Made by a program: the position numbers and the translations under genes. Source: Odoribacteraceae bacterium (GTDB lineage Bacteria; Bacteroidota; Bacteroidia; Bacteroidales; Marinifilaceae). From it: a stretch of 11,820 nucleotides of DNA. The stretch lies in NCBI GenBank assembly GCA_031267995.1, contig JAIRXZ010000057.1, positions 1-11,820 of the forward strand, given 5' to 3'. Shown one piece after another: positions 1-5,453 of the stretch (the stretch's first letter is position 1; each line of letters opens with the position of its first letter). Below the pieces are notes generated by a model. It had not been told where the DNA came from, made no database searches, and saw nothing but the letters and a program-made list of their open reading frames with translations.

Positions 1-106
1 TGATGCGCGAATGTATCGCTTTTTTTCAATAAAAAAAATTCGACGACATTTCTGTTGTTTTTTCTCGCCGCGCGGGAAGTCCTCCGTCGTTATTCACATC
101 CCAACT

Positions 107-204
107 GTAGAGACGTAGCGTGCTACGTCTCAGGAATTGAAAGCAATCGTACCCCAGACGTGAGACGCGCCCCAGACGTGAGACGTAGCACGCTACGTCT
201 CTAC
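107..204. repeat. REPIN-like inverted pair of GAGACGTAGC hairpins (pair 1)
   Basis: Two copies of one palindrome lie in opposite orientation. The first has arms GAGACGTAGC (110-119) and GCTACGTCTC (122-131) around GT, preceded by GTA. The second has the same arms at 180-189 and 192-201 around AC, followed by TAC. Each copy forms a 10-bp stem with a 2-base loop, and the whole pair can fold on itself. Similar GTAGAGACG...CGTCTCTAC hairpins are, from memory, dispersed between genes in Bacteroidota and Cyanobacteria. I infer a REP/REPIN-type element; no transposase is present in the window. Confidence 0.8.
152..185. repeat. Short direct repeat CCCCAGACGTGAGACG, two copies
   Basis: The 16-base word CCCCAGACGTGAGACG occurs at 152-167 and again at 170-185, an 18-bp period. 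The second copy runs into the left arm of the hairpin at 180-201, so the duplication includes part of that repeat. It is probably a local tandem duplication inside the spacer of the first hairpin pair. Confidence 0.75.
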
Positions 205-234
205 TGATGTACGGATATGGGTTTGACGATCTCT

Positions 235-306
235 GTAGAGACGTAGCGTGCTACGTCTCAGGAAATGGAATCCCAATACTGGAGACGTAGCACGCTACGT
301 CTCTAC
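235..306. repeat. REPIN-like inverted pair of GAGACGTAGC hairpins (pair 2)
   Basis: This is a second inverted pair of the same palindrome. Arms lie at 238-247/250-259 (loop GT) and 282-291/294-303 (loop AC). The outer flanks GTA and TAC match those of pair 1, and the spacer is shorter. In both pairs the first copy is followed by AGGAA, showing that the unit extends beyond the stem. Two pairs so close together suggest duplication of the whole composite element. Confidence 0.8.
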
Positions 307-316
307 ACAAAGAGGT

Positions 317-390
317 GGGCACCCGCGAGGGGCGCCCCGGTGTGTTTACCGGTGTTATCGTCGGGGTACACACGCGGGAAAGGGCGCACA
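317..390. repeat. 74-bp direct repeat, copy A
   Basis: This block is repeated at 753-826 with 71 of 74 bases identical by eye. It starts GGGCACCCGCGAGGGGCGCC and contains GTTTACCGGTGTTATCGTCG. It runs into a hairpin with arms GGGCGCAC (382-389, starting inside this copy) and GTGCGCCC (396-403). The central 22 bases recur inverted at the right end of the window (11777-11798). It behaves as a dispersed intergenic repeat and not as coding DNA. Confidence 0.85.
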
Positions 391-403
391 CGCAGGTGCG
401 CCC
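382..403. repeat. Hairpin GGGCGCAC / GTGCGCCC
   Basis: Eight-base complementary arms at 382-389 and 396-403 flank ACGCAG and are followed by CTACA. The same arms occur at 695-716 preceded by GTAGG, which is the opposite orientation. This GTAGGGGCGCAC type is a hairpin I associate with dispersed intergenic repeats. No T-run follows it, so it is unlikely to be a terminator. Confidence 0.7.
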
Positions 404-429
404 CTACAGTTTGCCGGAGAATGTTGTAG

Positions 430-449
430 GGGCGAATAATTATTCGCCC
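430..449. repeat. 20-bp perfect palindrome GGGCGAATAATTATTCGCCC
   Basis: The sequence GGGCGAATAATTATTCGCCC is its own reverse complement with no mismatch. It is preceded by GTAG, and the same GTAG-plus-palindrome occurs at the right end of the window (11799-11820), cut off by the window edge. The recurrence at both ends marks it as a member of a dispersed repeat family. Confidence 0.85.
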
Positions 450-486
450 TTCCCCGCGTGTGCACCTTCGACGTGCGCCCCCTTTC

Positions 487-515
487 GCTGGCGCGGGCTT
501 GTAGCCCGTGCCAGC
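487..515. repeat. GC-rich hairpin around GCGGGCTTGTAGCCCG
   Basis: Arms GCTGGC (487-492) and GCCAGC (510-515) pair, then a G/T position, then CGGGCT (494-499) pairs with AGCCCG (503-508) around a TGT loop. This gives 12 Watson-Crick pairs interrupted by one G-T. There is no T-run. It resembles another dispersed intergenic hairpin class and lies between other such units, so I call it a repeat and not a terminator. Confidence 0.75.
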
Positions 516-530
516 ACCGGGGTCATGATT

Positions 531-678
531 GTGGCTTCGACAGGCTCAGCCACCGTAGTGGTGGTGACTTCGACAGGCTCAGCCACCGCGGTGGTGGTGG
601 TGGCTTCGACAGGCTCAGCCACCGGTACGATTTCGATAGGCTCGGTCACAGCCACGGTGGCTGAGCTTGTCGAAGCCA
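531..678. repeat. Cluster of five TTCGACAGGCTCAGCC palindromic units
   Basis: Units lie at 531-553, 564-586 and 600-622 (forward, GTGGCTTCGACAGGCTCAGCC or one base different), 629-649 (degenerate, TTTCGATAGGCTCGGTCAC) and 657-678 (inverted, GTGGCTGAGCTTGTCGAAGC). Each has arms like GTGGCT/AGCCAC. The spacers are themselves GTGGTGGTG-like, suggesting slippage. The inverted unit can pair with any forward unit into a longer hairpin. This motif is one I know as widely dispersed in bacterial intergenic DNA. The reading frames across it give low-complexity Ser/Thr/Val repeats and are not credible proteins. Confidence 0.85.
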
Positions 679-694
679 TTGGAGTATGCTGTAG

Positions 695-716
695 GGGCGC
701 ACCTCCGTGTGCGCCC
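695..716. repeat. Hairpin GGGCGCAC / GTGCGCCC, second copy
   Basis: Arms GGGCGCAC (695-702) and GTGCGCCC (709-716) flank CTCCGT. It is the partner of the hairpin at 382-403 but carries its GTAGG flank on the left, so it is inverted relative to that copy. Confidence 0.7.
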
Positions 717-752
717 TCGACATGTTGTTACCGGGACGCACACCGCGGGGAA

Positions 753-826
753 GGGCACCCGCGAGGGGCGCCCCGGTGTGTTTATCGGTGTTATCGTCGG
801 GGTGCGCACGCGGGAAAGGGCGCACA
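753..826. repeat. 74-bp direct repeat, copy B
   Basis: This is the second copy of the block at 317-390, in the same orientation and 436 bp away. Three differences are visible: ACC to ATC in the GTTTACCGG segment, and TACAC to GCGCAC-like changes at two bases near 803-806. Unlike copy A it is not followed by the second hairpin arm but by CATGGAGGTGG, close to the 3' end of iorB. Confidence 0.85.
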
Positions 827-876
827 TGGAGGTGGATGGACGCGTTATTTCGCGCCGTTGCCCCGCTCGCGCGGTA

Positions 877-1464
877 TTACCGGGAGGATTGGTGGGCGAA
901 GTCCCTGCCGGCGCGGAGCGCTTTGAGGTTGGATTCTACTACCTTGTCGCCTTTGCGGGCGAAGATGTCCTCGATGCCGCGCTCGAGGAACTCGAAGGGG
1001 ATGTCGATGAAGGGGGAGGCGGCGCCGAGCATTACCACGTTGCCGGCGATGGGGGTGCCGGCGGATTCCCTGGAAAGGGCGTCGGCGTCGACGATTACGC
1101 GGCGGGGGAGCGACCGGAGGACGGTCATGAGGCGCTCCTCGTCGGGGTAATCCGGGATGTTCACCATCGGCGCGGAACTCGTGACCACGTGGCCGTTGTC
1201 CTTGAGGTAGGGGAGGTAGCGCAAGGCCTCCATCGGTTCGACGGAGAGGATGAGGTCGGCCGTGCCGAGGGCGATGAGGTCGGAGTAAATCGGGCGATCG
1301 GACAGGCGGAGGTGCGATTGGACGTCGCCCCCGCGCTGGCTCATGCCGTGCGTTTCGGCTTGTTTCATGTAGAGGTTGTTGGTGACGGCGGCCGATCCCA
1401 GGACGGCGGCGATGGAGAGGATGCCTTGTCCACCGACGCCCGCGAGTATCATGTCTGTTTTCAT
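877..1464 (-). CDS. iorB: Indolepyruvate oxidoreductase subunit beta
   Basis: This is the 195-residue beta (gamma-domain type) subunit of indolepyruvate:ferredoxin oxidoreductase. With IorA it oxidatively decarboxylates aryl-pyruvates formed by transamination of aromatic amino acids, giving aryl-acetyl-CoA and reduced ferredoxin in the cytoplasm. The N-terminus carries the glycine loop GVGGQG (residues 9-14), followed by the THGMSQRGGDV segment (38-48) diagnostic of this family. The length is usual for stand-alone IorB. The start at 1464 places GVGGQG at the expected distance; Met5 is a weaker alternative. It lies downstream of iorA on the same strand, separated by two extra copies of a 63-bp repeat, and is probably cotranscribed. 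No Shine-Dalgarno sequence is evident, as is usual in Bacteroidota. Confidence 0.93.
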   Translation of the reverse strand: MKTDMILAGVGGQGILSIAAVLGSAAVTNNLYMKQAETHGMSQRGGDVQSHLRLSDRPIYSDLIALGTADLILSVEPMEALRYLPYLKDNGHVVTSSAPMVNIPDYPDEERLMTVLRSLPRRVIVDADALSRESAGTPIAGNVVMLGAASPFIDIPFEFLERGIEDIFARKGDKVVESNLKALRAGRDFAHQSSR

Positions 1465-1473
1465 ACTTGTAAT

Positions 1474-1662
1474 TTATTTTTTCAATTTCTTCTTTCCCCT
1501 GGCCGCTTCGTGGGTGCACGGCCGGCGGGGGAGGTTCTATTTTTTCAATTTCTTCTTTCCCCTGGCCGCTTCGTGGGTGTACGGCCGGCGGGGGAGTTCC
1601 TATTTTTTCGATTTCTTCTTATCCCTGGCGGCCTTTTGGATGCAGGGGCGGCGGGGGATGAT
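1474..1662 (-). repeat. 63-bp tandem triplication over the iorA stop codon
   Basis: Three units of exactly 63 bp lie at 1600-1662, 1537-1599 and 1474-1536 (in iorA order). The first encodes the last 20 residues of IorA plus its stop. The other two follow the stop in the same frame and would encode xLPRRPxTHEAARGKKKLKK, each again ending in a stop codon (1537-1539 and 1474-1476). Units two and three differ at about four bases; the iorA unit is more diverged, at about fifteen. The downstream units have no start codon and fill the iorA-iorB gap. I infer repeated tandem duplication of the gene end, producing untranslated decoys between the two cistrons. Confidence 0.9.
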
Positions 1663-3192
1663 GACGGAGACGCCGGGGAACGCGATTTCGTCGCGGATGA
1701 CGCGGCAGAGTTCGTCGTGGTTTTTGGGCACGGGCATGAGCACCTTGAGGTGTTCCGGGGAGACGCCGATGCCGCGGCAGATGGCCTCGAGACGACCGGT
1801 GGCCGCGGAGTCCTGTCCGCCGGTCATGGAGACGGACTCGTTGTCGGAGATGATGATGGTGACGGGCGCGTTTTCCGTCACGCAGTCCAGGAGGCCGGTC
1901 ATGCCGGAGTGCGCGAAGGTGGAGTCGCCGATCACGCAGACGGCGGGGGAGAGGCCCGCGTCCGCCGCGCCTTTGGCCATGGTGATGGAGGCGCCCATGT
2001 CCACCGTGGAGTCGATGGAGAGGAAGGGGGGCAAGGCGCCGAGGGTGTAGCAGCCGATGTCGGAGAAGACGCGGCCGCCGGGGAATTCGGTCATCACCTC
2101 GTTGAGCGCCTTGTAGACGTCGCGGTGGCTGCACCCGACGCACAGCGCGGGGGGACGGGGCATGACGATGTCCGGTATGGGCATCCCCTGCCGGGTGGGC
2201 AGCCCCAGCGCCTTGGCGACGTGGTCGGGATTTAGCTCCCCGTCCCTCGGCAGCGTGCCGTCGAGGCGCCCGGAGACGGGTTCCTTGCCGAGGTATCCCC
2301 GCAGCAGCTCCTCGATGACGGGGTATCCCTCCTCCAGCACCAGGAGTTTGCGGCAGCGGGCGGCGAGGCGTTCCACGAGGTCGCGGGGCATGGGGTATTG
2401 CCCCACCTTGACGACGGGGTGCGGCGAGTGTCCGTTGAAGGCCTCCATGAGGTAGTTGTAGGCGATGCCGCAGGCGATGATGCCGAGCGCGGGGTCGGCG
2501 CCCTCGATGTAGCGGTTGCACGGGGAGCCGGCGGCGTCCACCTCCAGCGCGGGTTGTTTCTGGAGGAGCGAGCGGTAGCGGGCGCGGGCGTTGACGGGCA
2601 GGAGGACGAACTGGCGGCGATCCGTGGGATAGCGCGGGGCGTTTTCCGCGACGGGCGGCCTGGTGGTGACGCCCGCCCGCGAGTGCGCCAGGCGCGTGGT
2701 GACGCGGAGGAGGACGGGCAGCTCCCATCGCTCCGAGAGGTCGAAGGCGTGGCGCGTCATGTCGTAAGCCTCTTGCTGGTCGGCCGGTTCCACCACCGGC
2801 AGGAGGGCGAACTTGCCGTAGACGCGGGAGTCCTGTTCGTTTTGGGAGGAGTGCATGCCGGGGTCGTCGGCGGCGACGATGACCATGCCGCCGTTGACGC
2901 CCGTGACGGCGATGTTCATGAAGCAATCGGCGGCCACGTTCATGCCCACGTGCTTCATGCATACCAGCGCTCGCTTGCCGGCGTAGGACATGCCGGCGGC
3001 GGCTTCCATGGCGGTTTTTTCGTTTGCCGACCATTGGGAGTGCAATCCCCGGTCGGCGGTTTCGGGCGCCTCCTGGATATACTCGGTAATTTCTGTTGAC
3101 GGGGTGCCGGGGTAGGCGTAGACGCCTGAAATGCCGGCATCGATGGCTCCCCGCGCGATGGCTTCGACACCTAATAATAGTTGTTTTCGCAT
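1600..3192 (-). CDS. iorA: Indolepyruvate ferredoxin oxidoreductase subunit alpha
   Basis: This 530-residue thiamine-diphosphate subunit pairs with IorB to convert indolepyruvate and related aryl-pyruvates, CoA and oxidized ferredoxin into aryl-acetyl-CoA, CO2 and reduced ferredoxin. The pyrimidine-binding domain opens with YPGTPSTEI (27-35) and NEKTAMEAAAG (57-67). CVGCSH (351-356) and the TPP segment GDSTFAHSG (422-430) to SDNESVSMTGG (449-459) mark the C-terminal TPP domain. The frame is open upstream to 3414, but homology begins at MRKQLLLGVEAIARG, so the start is placed at 3192. Archaeal-type IorA ends in a ferredoxin-like domain with eight cysteines; here the protein stops at PRRPCIQKAARDKKKSKK without it, a lysine-rich tail instead. 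Electrons must therefore leave by another route or through the remaining cysteines. The stop lies within a 63-bp tandem repeat. Confidence 0.93.
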   Translation of the reverse strand: MRKQLLLGVEAIARGAIDAGISGVYAYPGTPSTEITEYIQEAPETADRGLHSQWSANEKTAMEAAAGMSYAGKRALVCMKHVGMNVAADCFMNIAVTGVNGGMVIVAADDPGMHSSQNEQDSRVYGKFALLPVVEPADQQEAYDMTRHAFDLSERWELPVLLRVTTRLAHSRAGVTTRPPVAENAPRYPTDRRQFVLLPVNARARYRSLLQKQPALEVDAAGSPCNRYIEGADPALGIIACGIAYNYLMEAFNGHSPHPVVKVGQYPMPRDLVERLAARCRKLLVLEEGYPVIEELLRGYLGKEPVSGRLDGTLPRDGELNPDHVAKALGLPTRQGMPIPDIVMPRPPALCVGCSHRDVYKALNEVMTEFPGGRVFSDIGCYTLGALPPFLSIDSTVDMGASITMAKGAADAGLSPAVCVIGDSTFAHSGMTGLLDCVTENAPVTIIISDNESVSMTGGQDSAATGRLEAICRGIGVSPEHLKVLMPVPKNHDELCRVIRDEIAFPGVSVIIPRRPCIQKAARDKKKSKK

Positions 3193-3269
3193 GACGAATG
3201 GATTTATGGTTAATTTGGGTTTGGGTTTCGAGAGTGGGTACGGGGCAGGGCGCCCGCCGGGGTGCAGCG

Positions 3270-3344
3270 TTATAATCCCCCGAAGAGTTTGAGCACGCCT
3301 ATGATATAGGCCAGCACGAAGTAATATTCCGATGGCAGGTACAT
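3270..3344 (-). CDS. Possible 24-residue hydrophobic small protein
   Basis: An ATG at 3342-3344 opens a 24-codon frame ending in TAA (3270-3272). It begins MYLPSEYYFVLAYIIG and ends VLKLFGGL, with a central hydrophobic stretch long enough for a short membrane segment. It lies 77 bp upstream of the iorA start on the same strand, in a different frame from the upstream extension of iorA. AAAGGG abuts the start codon, too close for a normal Shine-Dalgarno sequence. A near-consensus -7 element (TACCTTAG) lies 21 bases upstream, so the frame would be first in the iorA transcript. It could be a small membrane protein, a leader peptide, or chance. I do not recognise a family. Confidence 0.35.
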   Translation of the reverse strand: MYLPSEYYFVLAYIIGVLKLFGGL

Positions 3345-3365
3345 CCCTTTCTTTTTTACGGCGGG

Positions 3366-3373
3366 CTAAGGTA
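3366..3373 (-). promoter_or_regulatory. Candidate -7 element for the iorAB transcript
   Basis: On the minus strand the sequence reads TACCTTAG, one base from the Bacteroidota -7 consensus TAnnTTTG. It lies just after the terminator of the upstream gene and before the small frame at 3344. No TTTG -33 element is seen at the expected 19-21 bases; the nearest TTG is 13 bases away. It is plausible by position but weak. Confidence 0.3.
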
Positions 3374-3374
3374 C

Positions 3375-3403
3375 AAAAAAAACCGGCAACGCGAAATTGC
3401 CGG
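3375..3403 (-). terminator. Intrinsic terminator of the DUF4301 gene
   Basis: On the minus strand a 7-bp stem (CCGGCAA/TTGCCGG, arms 3397-3403 and 3383-3389) with a 7-base loop is followed by eight T residues (3382-3375). It begins 20 bases after the DUF4301 stop codon, a standard rho-independent terminator. In the plus direction the stem is also followed by CTCTTTTT, so it could work in both directions, though no plus-strand gene ends here. Confidence 0.85.
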
Positions 3404-3423
3404 CTCTTTTTCACCGCCTTTGT

Positions 3424-4995
3424 TTACTGGAATTCCATTGGCGTGAAGACGTTCAGGTGCTCCACCCGCAGGAGGTCGAACACCGTTTTGACGGGGGTGA
3501 AGGTCTCCAGCGGCACCTCCACGAAGATGGTGTTCCAGTTGGCCATCGCCCCGTTCCACAGGCCGGGCAGCTCCTGCACCAGGATCTCGCGTCCGTTGAA
3601 CGATTTGGTGGTGATGAACGCCTGGCGGTCGTCCACGAAATCGAGGAGATTGTACTTCTTCCCCTTGTGGTTGTAGGTGCTGCAGACGATGTCCACGGGA
3701 TTGAAGTGGGTCGACCGCTCGAAGATGCCCCGTTGCGCCCTGTTTTTGAGGTCGACCTGCGCGCTTTCCACGATCATCAGGCGGTAGCCGTCGGCGGGCG
3801 ATCCCACCCAGAAGGGGCCTCCCCCCGGTTCGCCCTCGTTTTTGACCATGCCGCAGACGCGCAGGGGGCGATCCAGCAGTTGCTTCAGCAGCTTGACGCG
3901 TTCGCGTTTGCCGGCGCGTGCGGCCTCCTCGCCGGGGCGATAGCCGAGGTGCCGGCGGATGAATTCCTCGATTTCGTCGAGCACGGCGGCCGACGGTTCG
4001 CGCTTCTCCAGGAGGCGGGCGTGGTGGAATATTCGCTCGCGCGTCTCCAGCAGGATGCCTCCCAGCGCCCGCTTGTAGCGCACGGTGGCGGCCTTGTTGC
4101 GATCGGGGGTGACGTTGTCGATATTCTTGATGAAGACCACCTCCTCCTTCAGCTCGTTGAGATTGTGGATCAGGGCGCCGTGACCGCCGGGACGGAAGAC
4201 GATGGCGCCTCGCTCGTCGCGGAGCAAGTTGCCGTCGGGGGTGACGCTCACCGTGTCCGTGTCGCTCCGCTGGACGGAGAACGAGACCTTGAATTGTATC
4301 CCCGTCTCGCGCTGGTAGCGGGCGCGGACGCTCTTGAGCAGCGCCTTGAACTTGTCGGCGTGTTCGGCGGCGACGGTGAAGTGGAGGTTGGCCGTCTTGC
4401 CGTTGTGACAGTAGAGGGCGCCCTCCACCAGGTGCTCCTCGAAGGCCGTGCGGGCGTGCTCCTGGTAGAGGTGGAAGCAGATCAAGCCCTTTGGCGTGGC
4501 GTTATAATTCAGCCCCTTGGGGGTGAGGAGGTACTCCAGGATCTCGATAAACTGGTTTTTGTGGAGGAGCTTGTCCACGTCCAGGTGGTCGGCGTAGATC
4601 ACCTCGCGCAGCTGTCGGAAGAAGGGGTACTCCTTGATTTTGTCGAAGAAGGCGGAGACGGTTCCCGGCTCGCGTTCCTGCCTCAGCCGCAGGTACTCCT
4701 CGTCGGAGGCCGTGTAGGTAGTCATGAAGGTGTTCAGCGTTTTGAACATGCGGGTGGCCGATCCCGACGCCGGCACCATCTTGGTCATCGGGACGGTGGC
4801 TTTTCTTGCTTCGTGGAGGGCGGCGTAGTTGTCCGCCTCGTCCGGGGCGAGCGTTCTGATCCCGTTTCCCGGCGCGGCGGCATCGTGCAGCTCCACGTGG
4901 CCGCAGCCGTCGCGGAAGCGTTGCAGTTGGCCGTCCACCTGGTCGGGTTTCACGCCAAGTCGCTTGAATAGTTTAAGATCACTTTTGTCGTACAT
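3424..4995 (-). CDS. DUF4301 family protein
   Basis: This 523-residue cytoplasmic protein of unknown function belongs to DUF4301, a family largely confined to Bacteroidota. Recognisable family segments are VPASGSATRMF (74-84), FRPGGHGALI (267-276) and PGLWNGAMANWNT (477-489). CGMVKNEGEPGGGPFW (381-396) is another conserved-looking glycine-rich stretch. The ASGxATRM segment recalls the glycine loop of sugar nucleotidyltransferases, but that is only my inference from its look and no activity is established. The length is normal for the family and the start at 4995 gives the usual acidic N-terminus. It lies downstream of the small acidic gene with an 11-bp hairpin between them, and ends at a strong terminator. 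Confidence 0.88.
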   Translation of the reverse strand: MYDKSDLKLFKRLGVKPDQVDGQLQRFRDGCGHVELHDAAAPGNGIRTLAPDEADNYAALHEARKATVPMTKMVPASGSATRMFKTLNTFMTTYTASDEEYLRLRQEREPGTVSAFFDKIKEYPFFRQLREVIYADHLDVDKLLHKNQFIEILEYLLTPKGLNYNATPKGLICFHLYQEHARTAFEEHLVEGALYCHNGKTANLHFTVAAEHADKFKALLKSVRARYQRETGIQFKVSFSVQRSDTDTVSVTPDGNLLRDERGAIVFRPGGHGALIHNLNELKEEVVFIKNIDNVTPDRNKAATVRYKRALGGILLETRERIFHHARLLEKREPSAAVLDEIEEFIRRHLGYRPGEEAARAGKRERVKLLKQLLDRPLRVCGMVKNEGEPGGGPFWVGSPADGYRLMIVESAQVDLKNRAQRGIFERSTHFNPVDIVCSTYNHKGKKYNLLDFVDDRQAFITTKSFNGREILVQELPGLWNGAMANWNTIFVEVPLETFTPVKTVFDLLRVEHLNVFTPMEFQ

Positions 4996-5031
4996 TGTTC
5001 AACGTATTAGGGTTAATTAGCTATAACGAAC

Positions 5032-5057
5032 AGAAACGCGGGCGCCCCCGCGTTTCT
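5032..5057 (-). terminator. Perfect 11-bp hairpin after the small acidic gene
   Basis: Arms AGAAACGCGGG (5032-5042) and CCCGCGTTTCT (5047-5057) are perfectly complementary around a 4-base loop. The hairpin starts four bases after the stop of the upstream minus-strand gene. What follows on the minus strand is GTTCGTTATAGC and not a clean T-run. It could be a leaky terminator or an mRNA 3'-end stabiliser that lowers expression of the DUF4301 gene relative to the small gene. Confidence 0.65.
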
Positions 5058-5061
5058 TGAA

Positions 5062-5313
5062 TCATTCAAACTCCTCGTCGTAGAGGTCTTCCTGGTTTTC
5101 GAGTTCCTTCTCGAAGAACGTTTCGGCTTCTTCCAGCAGGCTTTCCACTTCGTCGGCCAGCAGCGGTTCCTTGTCGATCCAGTAAATTCGCTGGTGTCCG
5201 TGGAAGTCGTCGGCATCGCACTGGATGATACACATCGGCTTCTCCGTGTGCACCACGTGGAGGATGTCGGGAGCCTCTTGCGAGTTGTCGGCAATAAGAA
5301 ATTTCGGTAACAT
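5062..5313 (-). CDS. Small acidic conserved Bacteroidota protein
   Basis: This 83-residue protein begins MLPKFLIADNSQEAPDILHV. It has an N-terminal mixed segment (1-55) with FHGHQRIYWID and a strongly acidic helical C-terminus (about 56-83) rich in Glu/Asp, ending DLYDEEFE. I recognise similar short proteins with the LPKFLxADNSQE start from Bacteroides-type genomes, where they are annotated as hypothetical; no function is known to me. No signal peptide or membrane segment is visible. The gene has its own promoter-like element 29 bases upstream and is followed by a stable hairpin, so it may be expressed largely on its own. Confidence 0.85.
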   Translation of the reverse strand: MLPKFLIADNSQEAPDILHVVHTEKPMCIIQCDADDFHGHQRIYWIDKEPLLADEVESLLEEAETFFEKELENQEDLYDEEFE

Positions 5314-5341
5314 CTTACTCTAAATTTAAAAATCAGTAGCG

Positions 5342-5349
5342 CAAATATA
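5342..5349 (-). promoter_or_regulatory. Bacteroidota-type -7 promoter element
   Basis: On the minus strand the octamer TATATTTG fits TAnnTTTG exactly and lies in an AT-rich stretch 28 bases before the small acidic gene start (5313). Transcription would begin near 5336, leaving a short AT-rich leader. A clear TTTG at -33 is not visible. Confidence 0.6.
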
Positions 5350-5375
5350 CAAATAAATGAGACCCGCGGCGTGAT

Positions 5376-5394
5376 GGTTAAAAATAATTTAACC
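5376..5394. repeat. AT-rich inverted repeat GGTTAAA / TTTAACC
   Basis: Seven-base arms GGTTAAA (5376-5382) and TTTAACC (5388-5394) flank AATAA. It lies upstream of the -7 element of the small acidic gene, about 35 bases from its centre. It may be an operator or a remnant hairpin; there is no direct sign of function. Confidence 0.5.
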
Positions 5395-5453
5395 CGGCGG
5401 GGCGCCGAACGGGGAGGGTTTCGCCCCCTTTTTCCCCCGCGCGTTGGGCGGCA

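Larger units (their letters stand above)
1..876. other. Gene-free repeat-rich intergenic region
   Basis: No open frame here looks like a real protein; the long frames are compositional by-products of GC-rich repeats. Positions 1-60 are AT-rich, with a T-run and an A-run (20-38) that could pair weakly. From 107 onward the region is a mosaic of short palindromes and direct repeats listed separately. The iorB stop codon (877-879) marks its right edge, so any terminator for the iorAB transcript should lie near 760-876, but I see no hairpin followed by a T-run there. The region may contain the far end of a gene lying left of the window, but nothing in the first 100 bases supports that. Confidence 0.75.

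Noticed and set aside
20..38. T7/A8 structure as a terminator of a gene left of the window
   Set aside because: The A-T-only stem would be weak and there is no GC hairpin followed by a T-run, nor any coding sequence before it.
107..306. CRISPR array
   Set aside because: The repeats are four palindromes in alternating orientation with unequal spacers and no cas genes nearby, which does not fit a CRISPR.
315..926. 203-codon plus-strand frame through the repeat mosaic
   Set aside because: It translates hairpin repeats into low-complexity Thr/Ser/Val stretches and overlaps the 3' end of iorB; there is no sign of coding selection.
667..2235. Long plus-strand frame of 522 codons across iorB and iorA
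   Set aside because: It lies opposite two clear protein genes with conserved motifs and runs through intergenic repeats; its Gly/Asp/Val-rich composition is that expected for the antisense of GC-rich coding DNA.
3193..3414. N-terminal extension of iorA to the ATG at 3414
   Set aside because: The extra 74 residues are basic and unlike any family sequence, and would begin inside the upstream terminator region. MRKQLLLGVEAIARG at 3192 is the natural start.
3397..4971. Plus-strand frame of 524 codons opposite the DUF4301 gene
   Set aside because: The minus strand carries family motifs and a terminator; the plus frame has low-complexity antisense composition.
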